The notes under the pieces are model-generated. The model searched no databases, was not told the origin of the DNA, and worked only from the letters and a program-made list of their open reading frames with translations. A stretch of 64,000 nucleotides of DNA from assembly GCF_964019925.1 (NCBI RefSeq), contig NZ_OZ026470.1, forward strand, positions 1,116,001 through 1,180,000, in the 5' to 3' direction. Below are positions 35,382-45,548 of this stretch, piece by piece (position 1 is the first letter of the stretch; every line of letters starts with the position of its first letter). The DNA comes from Spiroplasma endosymbiont of Cantharis nigra. GTDB taxonomy: Bacteria; Bacillota_I; Bacilli_A; Mycoplasmatales; Mycoplasmataceae. The position numbers were made by a program, and so were the translations under genes.

Positions 35382-35690
35382 ATGGCTCAACAAAAAATAA
35401 AAATAAAATTAAAAGGTTACGACCACGCTATTGTTGATCAAGCAATTGCAAAAATTATTGAAGCAGCTGAATCAACTGGAGCTAAAGTTCGTGGACCAAT
35501 TCCATTACCAACAGAAAAGCAAATTATAACAATATTAAGAGCTACTCATAAATATAAAGATAGTAGAGAGCAGTTCGAAATGAGAACACATAAAAGAATA
35601 CTTGAGATAGTTGAACCAACACCAAAAACAATGGACTCATTAACAAGAGTTCAATTACCAACTGGTGTTAACATCGAAATTAAACTATAG
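35382..35690 (+). CDS. rpsJ: 30S ribosomal protein S10
   Basis: 102 residues. [26 protein letters not shown] and [18 protein letters not shown] are canonical S10 segments. The ATG at 35382 follows AAGGAGGACCT, and an upstream in-frame ATG at 35358 would lie before that site. S10 belongs to the 30S head and is also the NusE transcription factor. First gene of the S10-spc-alpha cluster. Confidence 0.98.
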   Translation: MAQQKIKIKLKGYDHAIVDQAIAKIIEAAESTGAKVRGPIPLPTEKQIITILRATHKYKDSREQFEMRTHKRILEIVEPTPKTMDSLTRVQLPTGVNIEIKL

Positions 35691-35741
35691 TAGACGATCA
35701 AGATATACATGAACATCATAAAAAAAGCAGGAGGAAATATC

Positions 35742-36467
35742 ATGAAAGGAATCTTAGGACGTAAGTTAGAGATGACTCAAATGTTTAGTGAAAATGGTAA
35801 ATTAATTCCGGTCACTGTTATTGCAGTAGAACAAAACACAGTTTTACAAGTAAAATCAGTAGAAAAAGACGGATACCAAGCATTAAAATTGGGGACAATC
35901 GATAAAAGAGCTAACTTATTTAATAAACCAGATATGGGTCAATTTAAAAAAGTTAACTCAGAACCTAAGCGCTTCGTAAAAGAAATCAGAGATATGGAAG
36001 GATACGAAACTGGTGCAGTAATTAATGCAGCCGACGTATTCAACGCTGGTGAATTTGTGGACGTTACAGGTATATCAAAAGGTAAAGGATTTGCAGGAGC
36101 AATTAAAAGACATAATTATTCAAGAGGGCCAATGGGCCACGGGTCAGGATATCATAGAGGTATCGGGTCAATGGGAGCAATTATTAATAGAATCTTCAAA
36201 TCTAAAAAAATGGCAGGTCACATGGGACATGAGCAAGTGACAATCCAAAACTTAGAAGTAGTAAAAATTGATGTTGAAAAAAATTTAGTTTTAGTTAAAG
36301 GATCTGTTCCGGGTCCAAGAAAAGGCTTTGTTGTAATTAAACAAAACGTTAAAGGTAGAAAAGCGCAAGAGGCTGTTTCATTGTTATCAAGAAACACTGC
36401 TACTAAAGCTGTGGTTGAACCAACTCCAGCTCCTGTAGTTGAAGAAACAGCTCCTGCAGCTGAATAA
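35742..36467 (+). CDS. rplC: 50S ribosomal protein L3 with acidic/Pro tail
   Basis: 241 residues from ATG 35742 after [21 protein letters not shown], the globular core, and the loop [17 protein letters not shown] are diagnostic. The last 30 residues or so form a tail unlike the usual L3, ending [18 protein letters not shown]. Its VVEPTPAP resembles the repeat of L29 in this operon. L3 folds 23S rRNA near the peptidyl transferase centre. Confidence 0.97.
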   Translation: MKGILGRKLEMTQMFSENGKLIPVTVIAVEQNTVLQVKSVEKDGYQALKLGTIDKRANLFNKPDMGQFKKVNSEPKRFVKEIRDMEGYETGAVINAADVFNAGEFVDVTGISKGKGFAGAIKRHNYSRGPMGHGSGYHRGIGSMGAIINRIFKSKKMAGHMGHEQVTIQNLEVVKIDVEKNLVLVKGSVPGPRKGFVVIKQNVKGRKAQEAVSLLSRNTATKAVVEPTPAPVVEETAPAAE

Positions 36468-36486
36468 TTAGGGGGAAAGAATTAAC

Positions 36487-37113
36487 ATGAAAGCAAAAGT
36501 TTTAGATGTTAAGGGAACATCTCTTAAAGAAATTACATTAAATGATAAAGTTTGAGGTGTAGAGCCTCATCAACAAGCTATTTTTGATACAGTTGTTTCA
36601 CAACAAGCTGCATTAAGACAAGGAACAAAAAAAACAAAAACTAGAGCAGAAGTGCGTGGTGGAGGTAGAAAACCTTGAAGACAAAAAGGTACAGGACGTG
36701 CCCGTCAAGGATCAATTAGATCTCCACAATGAAGAGGTGGGGGAATTGTATTTGGTCCTACACCAAACATTAACTACAAAAAAGCTGTAAATAAAAAAGT
36801 TAGACAATTAGCAATTAGAAGTGCTTTAAGTATTAAAGCAAAGGAATTAAATTTAGTAATTTTAGATAAATTTGCATTCTCAAAACCTTCAACAAAAGAA
36901 ATGCTAAGTGTTATGAAAAATATTAAAATTGAAGATCAAAAGACATTAATAGTAACTAAAGAACACGAAGAAATAGTTGTTAAATCAGCAGGTAACATTC
37001 CAGGAGTTAAAACATTAGACTTCCAAAAAATGAATATATTTGATTTATTAAATGCAACTAAATTGGTTGTTACTGAAGATACTGTTAATAAAATCGAGGA
37101 GGTGTATGCATAA
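36487..37113 (+). CDS. rplD: 50S ribosomal protein L4
   Basis: 208 residues. The [20 protein letters not shown] loop that lines the exit tunnel is clear (about residues 57-76), with TGA Trp codons. L4 binds 23S rRNA domain I. Its stop TAA overlaps the rplW ATG by one base. Confidence 0.97.
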
Positions 37114-37397
37114 TGCATTTAACACAAGTTATTAAAAAACCTTTGTTAACTGAAAAGACTTATTTAGGTCAACAAAATGGTGCGTACACATTCATTGTTG
37201 ATAAAAAAGCTAACAAAACTCTAATTAAAAAAACATTCGAAGAAATATTTAAAGTCAAAGTTAAAGATGTAAGAACTATGAACTATGACGGAAAAGAAAA
37301 AAGAATGGGTAAATATGTTGGAACAAAAGCGTCTTTTAAAAAAGCTGTAATAGTATTAAAAGATGGAGAAACATTAGATATCTTATCAGACTTATAA
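37113..37397 (+). CDS. rplW: 50S ribosomal protein L23
   Basis: 94 residues. [13 protein letters not shown] and [20 protein letters not shown] are typical of L23, the exit-tunnel protein that docks trigger factor and SRP. GGAGG at 37098-37102 within rplD serves it. Its position between L4 and L2 is standard. Confidence 0.97.
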   Translation: MHLTQVIKKPLLTEKTYLGQQNGAYTFIVDKKANKTLIKKTFEEIFKVKVKDVRTMNYDGKEKRMGKYVGTKASFKKAVIVLKDGETLDILSDL

Positions 37398-37456
37398 AAT
37401 TAAGAAATTAATTATTAAGAGATGGAAAAGATTAGGCGAAAACAGGAGGATATATT

Positions 37457-38299
37457 ATGCCAATCAAAAAATATAAGCCTACGACCAATGGTCGTAGAAA
37501 CATGACTAGCTTAGATTATAGTATCCTTACAACTTCAAAGCCGGAAGGTTCATTAGTTTCAAAACTAAATGAAAAGGCTGGAAGAAATAATCACGGTCAA
37601 ATAACTACTCGCCATAAAGGTGGAGGACATAAAAGAAAATATCGTATCATCGATTTCAAACGTAATAAATTAGATATTGCTGGAAAAATCGCAACTATTG
37701 AATATGATCCAAACAGAAATTCATTTATTTGTTTAGTAAATTATATCGATGGGGAAAAAAGATACATCTTATTTGCAAAAGGAATGCAAGTAGGACAAGA
37801 AGTAATTTCTAGTGAAAATGCAGATATCAAAACTGGTAATGCAGCACCACTAAAAAATATTCCTGAAGGAACATTAATTCACAATGTTGAATTAAGACCA
37901 GGAAAAGGTGGACAAATTGCACGTAGTGCAGGAAGTTCAGTACAAATTTTAGGTAAAGATGAAGAAGGTAAATATGTCACTTTACGTTTAGGTTCAGGAG
38001 AAGTTAGAAAAGTACTTGCCGAATGTTATGCAACAATTGGTGAAGTAGGAAATGAAGAATATAATTTAGTAAACTGAGGAAAAGCTGGAAGAAATCGTTG
38101 AAGAGGAATTAGACCAACTGTTCGTGGTTCTGTTATGAACCCAATCGATCACCCTCACGGAGGGGGAGAAGGTCGTGCTCCAATCGGACGTAAAGCTCCA
38201 TTAACACCATGAGGTAAAAAAGCTCTTGGTGTAAAAACACGTGATAAAAAGAAAGCTTCTACTAAATTAATAGTAAGAAGAAGAAATGATAACAAATAG
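37457..38299 (+). CDS. rplB: 50S ribosomal protein L2
   Basis: 280 residues, ending [30 protein letters not shown] and the C-terminal [14 protein letters not shown] loop with its conserved His are present. The gene crosses four TGA Trp codons. L2 is needed for subunit joining and the peptidyl transferase centre. AGGAGG is well placed. Confidence 0.98.
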
Positions 38300-38311
38300 G
38301 AGGATTATGAA

Positions 38312-38581
38312 ATGTCAAGATCATTAAAAAAAGGTCCCTTTGCAGATGACTATTTAATTAAAAAAGTTGAAGCAATAGGTGAAAAAAAAGAAATTATTAA
38401 AACTTGATCACGTCGTTCAACAATCTTTCCAAGCTTTGTTGGTCACACATTTGGAGTTTACAACGGGAAAGAATTTATCACAGTTTATGTTACAGAAGAT
38501 ATGGTAGGTCACAAATTAGGAGAATTTTCACCAACACGTAAGTTTGGTGGTCATGGTGATGATAAGAAAAAGAAAAAATAA
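38312..38581 (+). CDS. rpsS: 30S ribosomal protein S19
   Basis: 89 residues. [19 protein letters not shown] and [20 protein letters not shown] are diagnostic. TGA encodes Trp in the TWSRRST segment. AGGAGG sits at 38298-38303, shared with the end of rplB. S19 lies in the 30S head and contacts S13. Confidence 0.97.
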
Positions 38582-38607
38582 TCATTAGGAAATAGGAGTT
38601 TCAAAAT

Positions 38608-38943
38608 ATGGAAGCAAAAGCAAAATTAACAATGATTAGAATCTCACCAAGAAAAGTTAGACTAGTAGCTGACACTATCAGAAGTAAAAAAATATCAGAA
38701 GCTGTAGCAATTCTTCAAAACCAAGACAAAAGATCTTCAGAACCAGTATTAAAATTATTAAACTCAGCTGTAGCAAATGCTGTTAACAATAACGGTATGG
38801 AAGCTGATCAATTATTTGTTAAAACAATCTTCGTAAATGAAGGACCAACATTAAAACGTTTTAGACCAAGAGCTCACGGAAGAGCTTATGAAATTTTGAA
38901 AAGAACTAGCCATATTACAATAGTGGTTAGCGACGAAAGATAG
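38608..38943 (+). CDS. rplV: 50S ribosomal protein L22
   Basis: 111 residues. [15 protein letters not shown] and the C-terminal [19 protein letters not shown] hairpin that lines the exit tunnel are present. The length is standard, so there is no long mollicute-type extension here, in contrast to L29. AGGAG precedes the ATG. Confidence 0.97.
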   Translation: MEAKAKLTMIRISPRKVRLVADTIRSKKISEAVAILQNQDKRSSEPVLKLLNSAVANAVNNNGMEADQLFVKTIFVNEGPTLKRFRPRAHGRAYEILKRTSHITIVVSDER

Positions 38944-38959
38944 AAGGGAATTATAGAGT

Positions 38960-39667
38960 ATGGGACAAAAAGTATCTCCAAATGTTTTACGAATAGGTAT
39001 TATTAGAGGTTGAGATAACCGCTGATATGCTGAAAAAGGTGAATATGTTAAGTGATTGCATCAAGATATCAAAATTAGAAAAGCTGTTGAAAAACAATTA
39101 AAAAACGCTGCTGTTTCAAAAATTGAAATCGAAAGAACTAAAAAAGAAATCACTCTAGTAATTCGTTCTGCACGTCCAGCTATTGTTCTTGGACAAGAAG
39201 GTAAAAATGTTGAAAATATCGTTTTAACAGTTAGAAAAACAATAAAAGATAGAAAAGCTGACGTAAAAGTTAAAGTAATTGAAATAAAAAATCCAGATGT
39301 TGATGCAAAATTAGTTGCACAATTTATTGGAGAACAAATTACAAATCGTGCATCATTTAGAACTGTACAAAAATTAGCTATTAGAAAAGCTTTAAAAGCT
39401 GGAGCTAAAGGAATTAAAACTGCAGTTTCTGGAAGACTTGGAGGAGTTGAAATGGCTCGTACTGAAGGATACCTTGAAGGTTCAGTACCATTATCAACTT
39501 TAAGAAGTGATATTGATTATGCTCTATATGAAGCAAGAACTACATATGGACAAATCGGGGTTAAGGTTTGAATTAACCACGGGGAAATTATAGGAAAACA
39601 AAACCAAAACAATTCGAAAGCGATTGAGGACAAAAAACCTCAAAGAACACCAAGGGAGGTTAAATAG
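38960..39667 (+). CDS. rpsC: 30S ribosomal protein S3
   Basis: 235 residues from ATG 38960. [17 protein letters not shown], the KH domain with [14 protein letters not shown], and the C-terminal ISGRLGG-like [15 protein letters not shown] are as expected. Four TGA Trp codons. S3 forms part of the mRNA entry channel. The C-terminal tail is Lys/Asn/Gln rich. Confidence 0.97.
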
Positions 39668-39669
39668 TT

Positions 39670-40083
39670 ATGTTAATGCCCAAAAGAGTTAAATTCCGTC
39701 GTCCTCACAGAGTGAGTTACGAAGGAAAAGCAAAAGGTGGAAAATTTATCGCATTTGGTGAGTACGGATTGATGTCATTAGATGGTAATTGAATTACTTC
39801 AAGACAGATAGAAGCGGCTCGTATTGCTATGACACGTTATATGAAACGTTTTGGTAAAGTTTGAATTAGAATCTTCCCTCATATGGCAATAACTAAAAAG
39901 CCATTAGAAGTACGTATGGGTTCAGGGAAAGGATCTCCTGAAGAATGAGTAGCAGTTGTTAAAACTGGCCAATTCATGTTTGAAGTTGGTGGAGTTTCAG
40001 AAGAAGTTGCTCGTGAAGCCTTACGTTTAGCAATGCATAAATTACCAGTGCGTTGCAAAATCGTTAAGAGAGGTGATGAATAA
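39670..40083 (+). CDS. rplP: 50S ribosomal protein L16
   Basis: 137 residues. [12 protein letters not shown] and [10 protein letters not shown] are diagnostic. The start could be either Met at 39670 or 39676; 39670 fits the spacing to GGGAGG. L16 sits near the A-site tRNA elbow. Its TAA overlaps the rpmC ATG by one base. Confidence 0.97.
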
Positions 40084-41330
40084 TGTCTAAAGCAGTAGAC
40101 TTCATGATAGAATTAAGAACAAAATCAGTGGAAGATTTAATCAAACTTGGTGAAGATCGCCGTGCTGAATTATTCGCTCTTAAATTTCAAGCTGCTGTAG
40201 GTAGTTTAGAACAAACTCACAGAATTCCTTCACTTAGAAAAGACATTGCAAGAATTGAAATGTTATTAGGTGAAAGAAGAACAGCTGGAGAAGAAGTAAA
40301 TAAAACTATTAAAGCAGATTATTCAAAAGCAGTTGTTGAAGCTGAAAAAGCTGGTAAAGAAGTTCGTAAAAAACATAAGGATATGATTGAAAAACTTCAA
40401 CAAGAGCAATTTGGAACTGGAGAACAAGTTTCAGAGGATGCAATTATGGCAGCAATGCAAAATGCAACTGAGGAACCAAAAGAACCAATTGAAATAGAAG
40501 TTAAAGAAGAAAAACCTGCTCCTGCTCCTAAAAAAGAAGTGGTTGTAGAACCTAAACCTGCTCCTGCTCCTAAAAAAGAAGTGGTTGTAGAACCTAAACC
40601 TGCTCCTGCTCCTAAAAAAGAAGTGGTTGTAGAACCTAAACCTGCTCCTGCTCCTAAAAAAGAAGTGGTTGCTAAACCTAAACCTGCTCCTGCTCCTAAA
40701 AAAGAAGTAGTTGCTAAACCTAAACCTGCTCCTGCTCCTAAAAAAGAAGTAGTTGCTAAACCTAAACCTGCTCCTGCTCCTAAAAAAGAAGTAGTTGCTA
40801 AACCTAAACCTGCTCCTGCTCCTAAAAAAGAAGTAGTTGCTAAACCTAAACCTGCTCCTGCTCCTAAAAAAGAAGTAGTTGCTAAACCTAAACCTGCTCC
40901 TGCTCCTAAAAAAGAAGTAGTTGCTAAACCTAAACCTGCTCCTGCTCCTAAAAAAGAAGTAGTTGCTAAACCTAAACCTGCTCCTGCTCCTAAAAAAGAA
41001 GTAGTTGCTAAAACACCAGTTAAAAAACCAGCTAGCGCAAAAGTAAGTAGCAAAGTTGTTCCAGCTGGAGAAGCAAAAGCAACTGGAAAAGGAAAAGCGT
41101 CATTAAAAGATGTAAATATTAAATCTGCTAAGGTTGGGGTAATTAAAGGTGATCGTATTGAAGGTATTGACTTGAAACTTTCAAAAAAACCTGCCAATGC
41201 TAAAACATATACATTTGGATCAAATGTAGTAGAAGCAAGAAGACAAATTGAAGAAGCTAATAAAAAGTTAGCTGAAAGAAAAGCAGCTAAGCAACAAGCA
41301 GCAAAATCATTAATTAAAGGAGCTAAATAA
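40083..41330 (+). CDS. rpmC: 50S ribosomal protein L29 with a very long repeat-bearing C-terminus
   Basis: 415 residues; normal L29 is about 65. Residues 1-65 are the L29 core ([20 protein letters not shown], then FKFQAAV-like [16 protein letters not shown]). Residues 66-140 are charged helix. Residues 144-311 hold 12 tandem 14-residue units ([14 protein letters not shown] type). The last 100 residues are Lys/Ala-rich, with a globular-looking [15 protein letters not shown] and an amphipathic helix. Overlaps rplP by one base and is followed by rpsQ after 2 bases, so the order is the normal rplP-rpmC-rpsQ. L29 sits at the tunnel exit, so the tail probably extends outward on the ribosome surface (inference). 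Confidence 0.93.
   Translation: MSKAVDFMIELRTKSVEDLIKLGEDRRAELFALKFQAAVGSLEQTHRIPSLRKDIARIEMLLGERRTAGEEVNKTIKADYSKAVVEAEKAGKEVRKKHKDMIEKLQQEQFGTGEQVSEDAIMAAMQNATEEPKEPIEIEVKEEKPAPAPKKEVVVEPKPAPAPKKEVVVEPKPAPAPKKEVVVEPKPAPAPKKEVVAKPKPAPAPKKEVVAKPKPAPAPKKEVVAKPKPAPAPKKEVVAKPKPAPAPKKEVVAKPKPAPAPKKEVVAKPKPAPAPKKEVVAKPKPAPAPKKEVVAKPKPAPAPKKEVVAKTPVKKPASAKVSSKVVPAGEAKATGKGKASLKDVNIKSAKVGVIKGDRIEGIDLKLSKKPANAKTYTFGSNVVEARRQIEEANKKLAERKAAKQQAAKSLIKGAK
40512..41015 (+). repeat. 12 tandem copies of a 42-bp repeat
   Basis: Units of 42 bases, always in frame, encode [11 protein letters not shown] plus a variable end. Units 1-3 end VEP, unit 4 onward AKP, and unit 12 ends AKT. Units 1-4 use GTG, units 5-12 GTA, for the first Val after Glu. 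The copies are otherwise nearly identical, which indicates recent expansion. Confidence 0.95.
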
Positions 41331-41332
41331 CC

Positions 41333-41590
41333 ATGGAAAGAAATTTAAGAAAAACTTATACTGGTAGAGTAGTTTCAGACAAAATGGATAAAACTATTAC
41401 CGTATTAGTTGAAACATATAAAAACCACCCAATTTACAAGAAACGTGTTAAGTATTCAAAGAAATACAAAGCACACGATGAAAATTCGAGTGCTCAAATG
41501 GGAGACAGAGTTGAAATTATGGAAACTCGCCCAATGAGTAAAACTAAAAACTTTAGACTTGTTAGAGTTGTTGAAAAAGCAATTATCTAA
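41333..41590 (+). CDS. rpsQ: 30S ribosomal protein S17
   Basis: 85 residues. [19 protein letters not shown] and [20 protein letters not shown] match S17, a primary 16S rRNA binder. It starts 2 bases after rpmC, using AAAGGAG inside that gene. Confidence 0.97.
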   Translation: MERNLRKTYTGRVVSDKMDKTITVLVETYKNHPIYKKRVKYSKKYKAHDENSSAQMGDRVEIMETRPMSKTKNFRLVRVVEKAII

Positions 41591-41608
41591 TTTCAGAGGT
41601 ACGACAGA

Positions 41609-41977
41609 ATGATACAAAATGAATCAAGATTAAAAGTCGCTGATAACTCAGGTGCTAAAGAAATATTAGTTATTCGTAATTTAGGTGGAAGTGTTAGAAA
41701 ATTCACAAATATTGGTGATATTGTTGTTGCAACTGTTAAATCGGCAGCTCCCGGTGGAACTGTTAAAAAAGGTCAAGTTATTAAAGCCGTTATTGTTAGA
41801 ACTGTAAGAGGTTTAAGAAGAGCTGATGGTACATACATTAAGTTTTCTGAAAATGCTGCAGTAATCATCAAAGATGATAAAACACCAAGAGGTACTCGTA
41901 TCTTTGGTCCAATCGCACGTGAAGTAAAGGATGCTGGATTTGCAAAAATTGCCTCTCTAGCTCCCGAAGTGCTATAG
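41609..41977 (+). CDS. rplN: 50S ribosomal protein L14
   Basis: 122 residues, the exact usual length. [20 protein letters not shown] and [20 protein letters not shown] are diagnostic. L14 forms intersubunit bridges. A GAGGT site lies upstream. Confidence 0.98.
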   Translation: MIQNESRLKVADNSGAKEILVIRNLGGSVRKFTNIGDIVVATVKSAAPGGTVKKGQVIKAVIVRTVRGLRRADGTYIKFSENAAVIIKDDKTPRGTRIFGPIAREVKDAGFAKIASLAPEVL

Positions 41978-41990
41978 AAGGAGAACTTTT

Positions 41991-42308
41991 ATGAATAAAT
42001 CAAAAATCTTAAGAGGAGATGTTGTAAAAGTTATCGCCGGAAATTACAAAGGAAAAATTGGACCAGTAGTTAAAGTATCAAAGGATAAAAAAAGAGTTTA
42101 TGTTGAAGGAATTGTTGCAATTAAACATGCTAAACCTTCACAAACAGATCAAGAAGGTGGAATGAAAGAAATACCTGCATCAGTAGATATTTCAAATGTT
42201 TCATTGGTTGATCCAAAAAATAAAAATGGCTTTACAAAAATTGGATACAAAATTGCAGATGGAAAAAAAGTTAGAATTGCTAAAAAATCTGGCGTAGAAG
42301 TTAAATAG
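41991..42308 (+). CDS. rplX: 50S ribosomal protein L24
   Basis: 105 residues. The KOW-type start [20 protein letters not shown] and [20 protein letters not shown] identify it. L24 initiates 50S assembly. AAGGAG precedes the ATG. Confidence 0.97.
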   Translation: MNKSKILRGDVVKVIAGNYKGKIGPVVKVSKDKKRVYVEGIVAIKHAKPSQTDQEGGMKEIPASVDISNVSLVDPKNKNGFTKIGYKIADGKKVRIAKKSGVEVK

Positions 42309-42325
42309 GGAAGGGACAAGTTAAT

Positions 42326-42880
42326 ATGGCAAAAGCAAATGTTAATAGATTAGAACAAAAATATAAAGAAAAAATCATCCCAGAATTATTTAAAGAAAAG
42401 CAATACAAATCAATCATGCAAGTTCCAAAAATAGCAAAAGTCGTTATCAACATGGGTATTGGAGATGCTGTACAAGACACTAAGAAATTAGATGATGCAG
42501 TAATCGAATTACAACAAATTACAGGACAAAAACCTCTTGTGACTAAGGCTAAAAAATCTTTAGCTGTATTCAAATTGCGTGAAGGTATGCCAATTGGAGC
42601 AAAAGTTACTTTAAGAGGAAAAAGAATGTATGAATTTTTAGATAAATTAATTTCAGTTGCGTTACCACGTGTGCGTGACTTTAGAGGGGTACCAAAAACT
42701 AGTTTTGATAAACAAGGAAACTACACAATGGGTATCAAAGAACAAATCATCTTTCCCGAAATAGACTATGATAAAGTTAAGAAAGTTCGTGGAATGGATA
42801 TCACAATAGTTACAACAGCAAACCAAAAGGACGATGCATTCTCATTATTACAAAAAATAGGAATGCCCTTCGTTAAGTAA
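42326..42880 (+). CDS. rplE: 50S ribosomal protein L5
   Basis: 184 residues. Conserved blocks are [32 protein letters not shown] and [18 protein letters not shown]5 binds 5S rRNA with L18. AGGGAAGGGAC lies upstream. Confidence 0.97.
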   Translation: MAKANVNRLEQKYKEKIIPELFKEKQYKSIMQVPKIAKVVINMGIGDAVQDTKKLDDAVIELQQITGQKPLVTKAKKSLAVFKLREGMPIGAKVTLRGKRMYEFLDKLISVALPRVRDFRGVPKTSFDKQGNYTMGIKEQIIFPEIDYDKVKKVRGMDITIVTTANQKDDAFSLLQKIGMPFVK

Positions 42881-42899
42881 TTGAGGAGAATAGGATAAA

Positions 42900-43085
42900 A
42901 TGGCAAAAAAATCATTAAAAGTAAAACAAGCAAAAGTCCAAAAATTCAAAGTTAGAGAATACACACGTTGTGGAAATTGTGGTAGACCACATTCAGTTTT
43001 GAAAAAATTTAATCTATGCCGTGTATGCTTCAGAGATTTAGCATACAAAGGTCAAATCCCTGGTATTAAGAAAGCTTCATGATAG
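42900..43085 (+). CDS. rpsN: 30S ribosomal protein S14, zinc-binding type
   Basis: 61 residues ending KASW, with TGA (Trp) before TAG; standard code would end it one residue early. It is the short zinc form: CGNCGRPH and CRVCF give C-x2-C and C-x2-C. S14 is in the 30S head. GAGGAG lies upstream. Confidence 0.97.
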
Positions 43086-43103
43086 TGAAAGGAAAAAGAA
43101 ATT

Positions 43104-43493
43104 ATGACAACAGATGTAATCGCAGATATGCTTACTAGAATTAGAAATGCAAACCAACGTTTTCACAAAGACGTTCTAATTCCAGGAAGCAAAGTAAAAT
43201 TGGAAATAGCAAACATTCTTAAAAAAGAAGGTTTCATCGAAGACTTCAAAGTTGCAGATGACTTTAAGAAAGACATTACTATAAGCTTAAAATACAAGGG
43301 GAAAATTAGAGTTATTAAAGGATTAAAAAGAATTTCAAAACCAGGATTAAGAGTTTACTCAAATTCTCATGACTTACCTCAAGTATTAAACGGTTTGGGT
43401 ATTGCAATAGTTTCAACTTCAAACGGAATTTTGACAGATAAGGAAGCTCGTCACCAAAACATTGGTGGAGAGGTTCTAGCATTTGTTTGATAA
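43104..43493 (+). CDS. rpsH: 30S ribosomal protein S8
   Basis: 129 residues. [16 protein letters not shown] and the C-terminal [20 protein letters not shown] are diagnostic. The last residue is Trp from TGA, followed by TAA. S8 binds the central domain of 16S rRNA and represses the spc operon in other bacteria. Confidence 0.97.
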
Positions 43494-43509
43494 GGAGAGG
43501 AATTAATAT

Positions 43510-44052
43510 ATGTCACGTATAGGAAACAGAATATTAAGTATTCCCGCCGGAGTAGAGGTTAAAGTTGAAACAAATAACGTTGTAACTATAAAAGGATCAA
43601 AAGGTGAATTAATTCAAACTTTCAGCCATTTAATTGAAATTAAAGTTGAAGGTAGTGAATTACAAACTCTTAGAAAAAACGAACAAAAACATACAAAACA
43701 ATTACATGGAACTACAAATTCATTAATTAAAGGAATGTTAACTGGAGTTAGCGAAGGATTTGTAAAAGAACTTGAAATTGTTGGGGTTGGTTATCGTGCT
43801 GCATTAGCTGGCAATAAAATCAACTTATCGCTAGGGTTTTCACACCCTGTAGAATACGAAGTTCCAAATGGAATTTTAGTAGAAATCCCAAAACCAACAG
43901 AAATTAAAATATCAGGAATTGATAAACAATTAGTTGGAGAAGTAGCAGCAAATATTAGAGCATATAGAAGACCAGAACCTTATAAAGGTAAGGGTGTTAA
44001 ATACAAAGATGAAAAAATCATTAGAAAAGAAGGTAAAGCAGCTGGTAAGTAG
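43510..44052 (+). CDS. rplF: 50S ribosomal protein L6
   Basis: 180 residues. [16 protein letters not shown] and [19 protein letters not shown] are diagnostic of L6, which lies near the sarcin-ricin loop. AAGGAGAGG precedes the ATG. Confidence 0.98.
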   Translation: MSRIGNRILSIPAGVEVKVETNNVVTIKGSKGELIQTFSHLIEIKVEGSELQTLRKNEQKHTKQLHGTTNSLIKGMLTGVSEGFVKELEIVGVGYRAALAGNKINLSLGFSHPVEYEVPNGILVEIPKPTEIKISGIDKQLVGEVAANIRAYRRPEPYKGKGVKYKDEKIIRKEGKAAGK

Positions 44053-44075
44053 GCTGTTGCTAAGGAGAAGTAAAT

Positions 44076-44426
44076 ATGAAATACACTAAAGCAGAAGCTA
44101 GAAAAAGAAGACACTATCGAGTAAGAAATAAAGTGTCTGGAACTAGTGCTAAACCAAGATTAAATGTATTTAAATCAAACTCATACTTCTATGCTCAAAT
44201 AATTGATGATGCAAGTGGTGTTACATTAGTATCATCATCTTCAATAAAAATGGGATTTAAAAACGGACGTAACGTTGATGCAGCTAAAGCTGTGGGAAAA
44301 GATATTGCTGAAAAAGCAAAAAGTAAAAAAATAACTAATGTAGTATTTGATAGAGGTGGATATTTATTCCATGGTAAAGTAAAAGCTTTTGCAGAATCTG
44401 CAAAAGAAAATGGTATGAAATTCTAG
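44076..44426 (+). CDS. rplR: 50S ribosomal protein L18
   Basis: 116 residues. [20 protein letters not shown] and [19 protein letters not shown] identify L18, the 5S rRNA binding partner of L5. AAGGAG precedes the ATG. Confidence 0.97.
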   Translation: MKYTKAEARKRRHYRVRNKVSGTSAKPRLNVFKSNSYFYAQIIDDASGVTLVSSSSIKMGFKNGRNVDAAKAVGKDIAEKAKSKKITNVVFDRGGYLFHGKVKAFAESAKENGMKF

Positions 44427-44443
44427 AAGGAGATTAAGAAAAA

Positions 44444-45094
44444 ATGACAGAAGAAACAAAAGTTGTTAAAACTGAATCAACTCCAAAAGTAGATTCAAGC
44501 AACCAAGACAAAAGAGAAACTAGACCAAACAATAACAATAACAATAGACCTAACGGACAAAGAAGAGATTCAAAATTCAACAGAAACAGAGAAGACAACC
44601 CTTATGAAGAAAGAGTTGTTACTATTAACCGTGTTACAAAAGTTACAAAAGGTGGACGTAGATTCAGATTTGCAGCAGTTGTAGTTATTGGTGATAAAAA
44701 AGGTAGAGTTGGGTTAGGAACAGGAAAAGCTAACGAAGTACCAGATGCAATTAAGAAAGCTATTAAAGAAGCAAGAAAATCTTTAATTAGAATTCCATTA
44801 GCAGGTTCTACAGTACCTCATGATGTTATGGGACATTATGGTGCTGGAAAAGTTATGATTAAACCTGCAAGAAAAGGTACAGGAGTTATTGCTGGTGGTC
44901 CAGTTCGTGCTGTTGTTGAATTAGCTGGAATTTCAGATATCTATACAAAATCATTGGGATCAAATACACCTATCAATATGATAAGAGCTACATTAGAAGG
45001 TTTACAACAAATGCAAACACCAGAACAAATTGCAAGATTACGTGGAACTCAAGTTGAAATTAAAAAAGAAACTAAAGAAGCTACAATAGCTTAA
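44444..45094 (+). CDS. rpsE: 30S ribosomal protein S5 with Asn-rich N-terminal extension
   Basis: 216 residues, longer than the usual 165 or so. The first 50 residues are low-complexity ([19 protein letters not shown]). The core is clear: [34 protein letters not shown] and the [13 protein letters not shown] loop. S5 is at the mRNA entry and affects fidelity. The next gene is rplO directly, with no rpmD (L30). Confidence 0.97.
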   Translation: MTEETKVVKTESTPKVDSSNQDKRETRPNNNNNNRPNGQRRDSKFNRNREDNPYEERVVTINRVTKVTKGGRRFRFAAVVVIGDKKGRVGLGTGKANEVPDAIKKAIKEARKSLIRIPLAGSTVPHDVMGHYGAGKVMIKPARKGTGVIAGGPVRAVVELAGISDIYTKSLGSNTPINMIRATLEGLQQMQTPEQIARLRGTQVEIKKETKEATIA

Positions 45095-45110
45095 GAAGGA
45101 GTAATTATTT

Positions 45111-45548
45111 ATGAAATTACATGAATTAAAATCTACACCAGGAAGTAAAAAAGACTCAACACGTGTTGGTCGTGGTATGGCTTCTGGTAAAGGTAAAACA
45201 TCAACTAGAGGACATAAAGGTCAAAATTCACGTTCTGGTGGAGGGGTAAGACCTGGATTTGAAGGGGGACAAACTCCTTTATTCAGAAGATTACCTAAAA
45301 TAGGTTTTACAAGCTTAAATAGAAAAGAGTTTGTATTAATTAATTTAGATAAATTAGAAACATTAGGGTTAACTGAAGTAAATCATAAAACTTTAATGGA
45401 GAAAAAAATTATTAAAAATGAAAAAACATTAGTAAAAGTACTAGGAAATGGTAAAATTACTAAGTCAATAAAAGTTAAAGTAAATAAAGTATCAAAAGGC
45501 GCTGAAGAGTTAATTAAAGCTGCTGGTGGTACTATAGAGGTGATTTAG
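45111..45548 (+). CDS. rplO: 50S ribosomal protein L15
   Basis: 145 residues. [20 protein letters not shown] and the glycine-rich [20 protein letters not shown] are diagnostic. AAGGAG precedes the ATG. Its stop codon directly abuts the secY start. Confidence 0.98.
   Translation: MKLHELKSTPGSKKDSTRVGRGMASGKGKTSTRGHKGQNSRSGGGVRPGFEGGQTPLFRRLPKIGFTSLNRKEFVLINLDKLETLGLTEVNHKTLMEKKIIKNEKTLVKVLGNGKITKSIKVKVNKVSKGAEELIKAAGGTIEVI

Noticed and set aside
40397..41197. 266-codon open frame on the minus strand with [14 protein letters not shown] repeats
   Set aside because: It is the antisense of the L29 repeat region. The repeats simply lack stops in that frame, there is no ribosome site, and the plus strand encodes a proper fusion in the right operon position.
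45095..45110. rpmD (L30) expected between rpsE and rplO
   Set aside because: Only 16 bases separate the two genes. L30 is missing here, which is common in mollicutes, so I do not treat it as novel.
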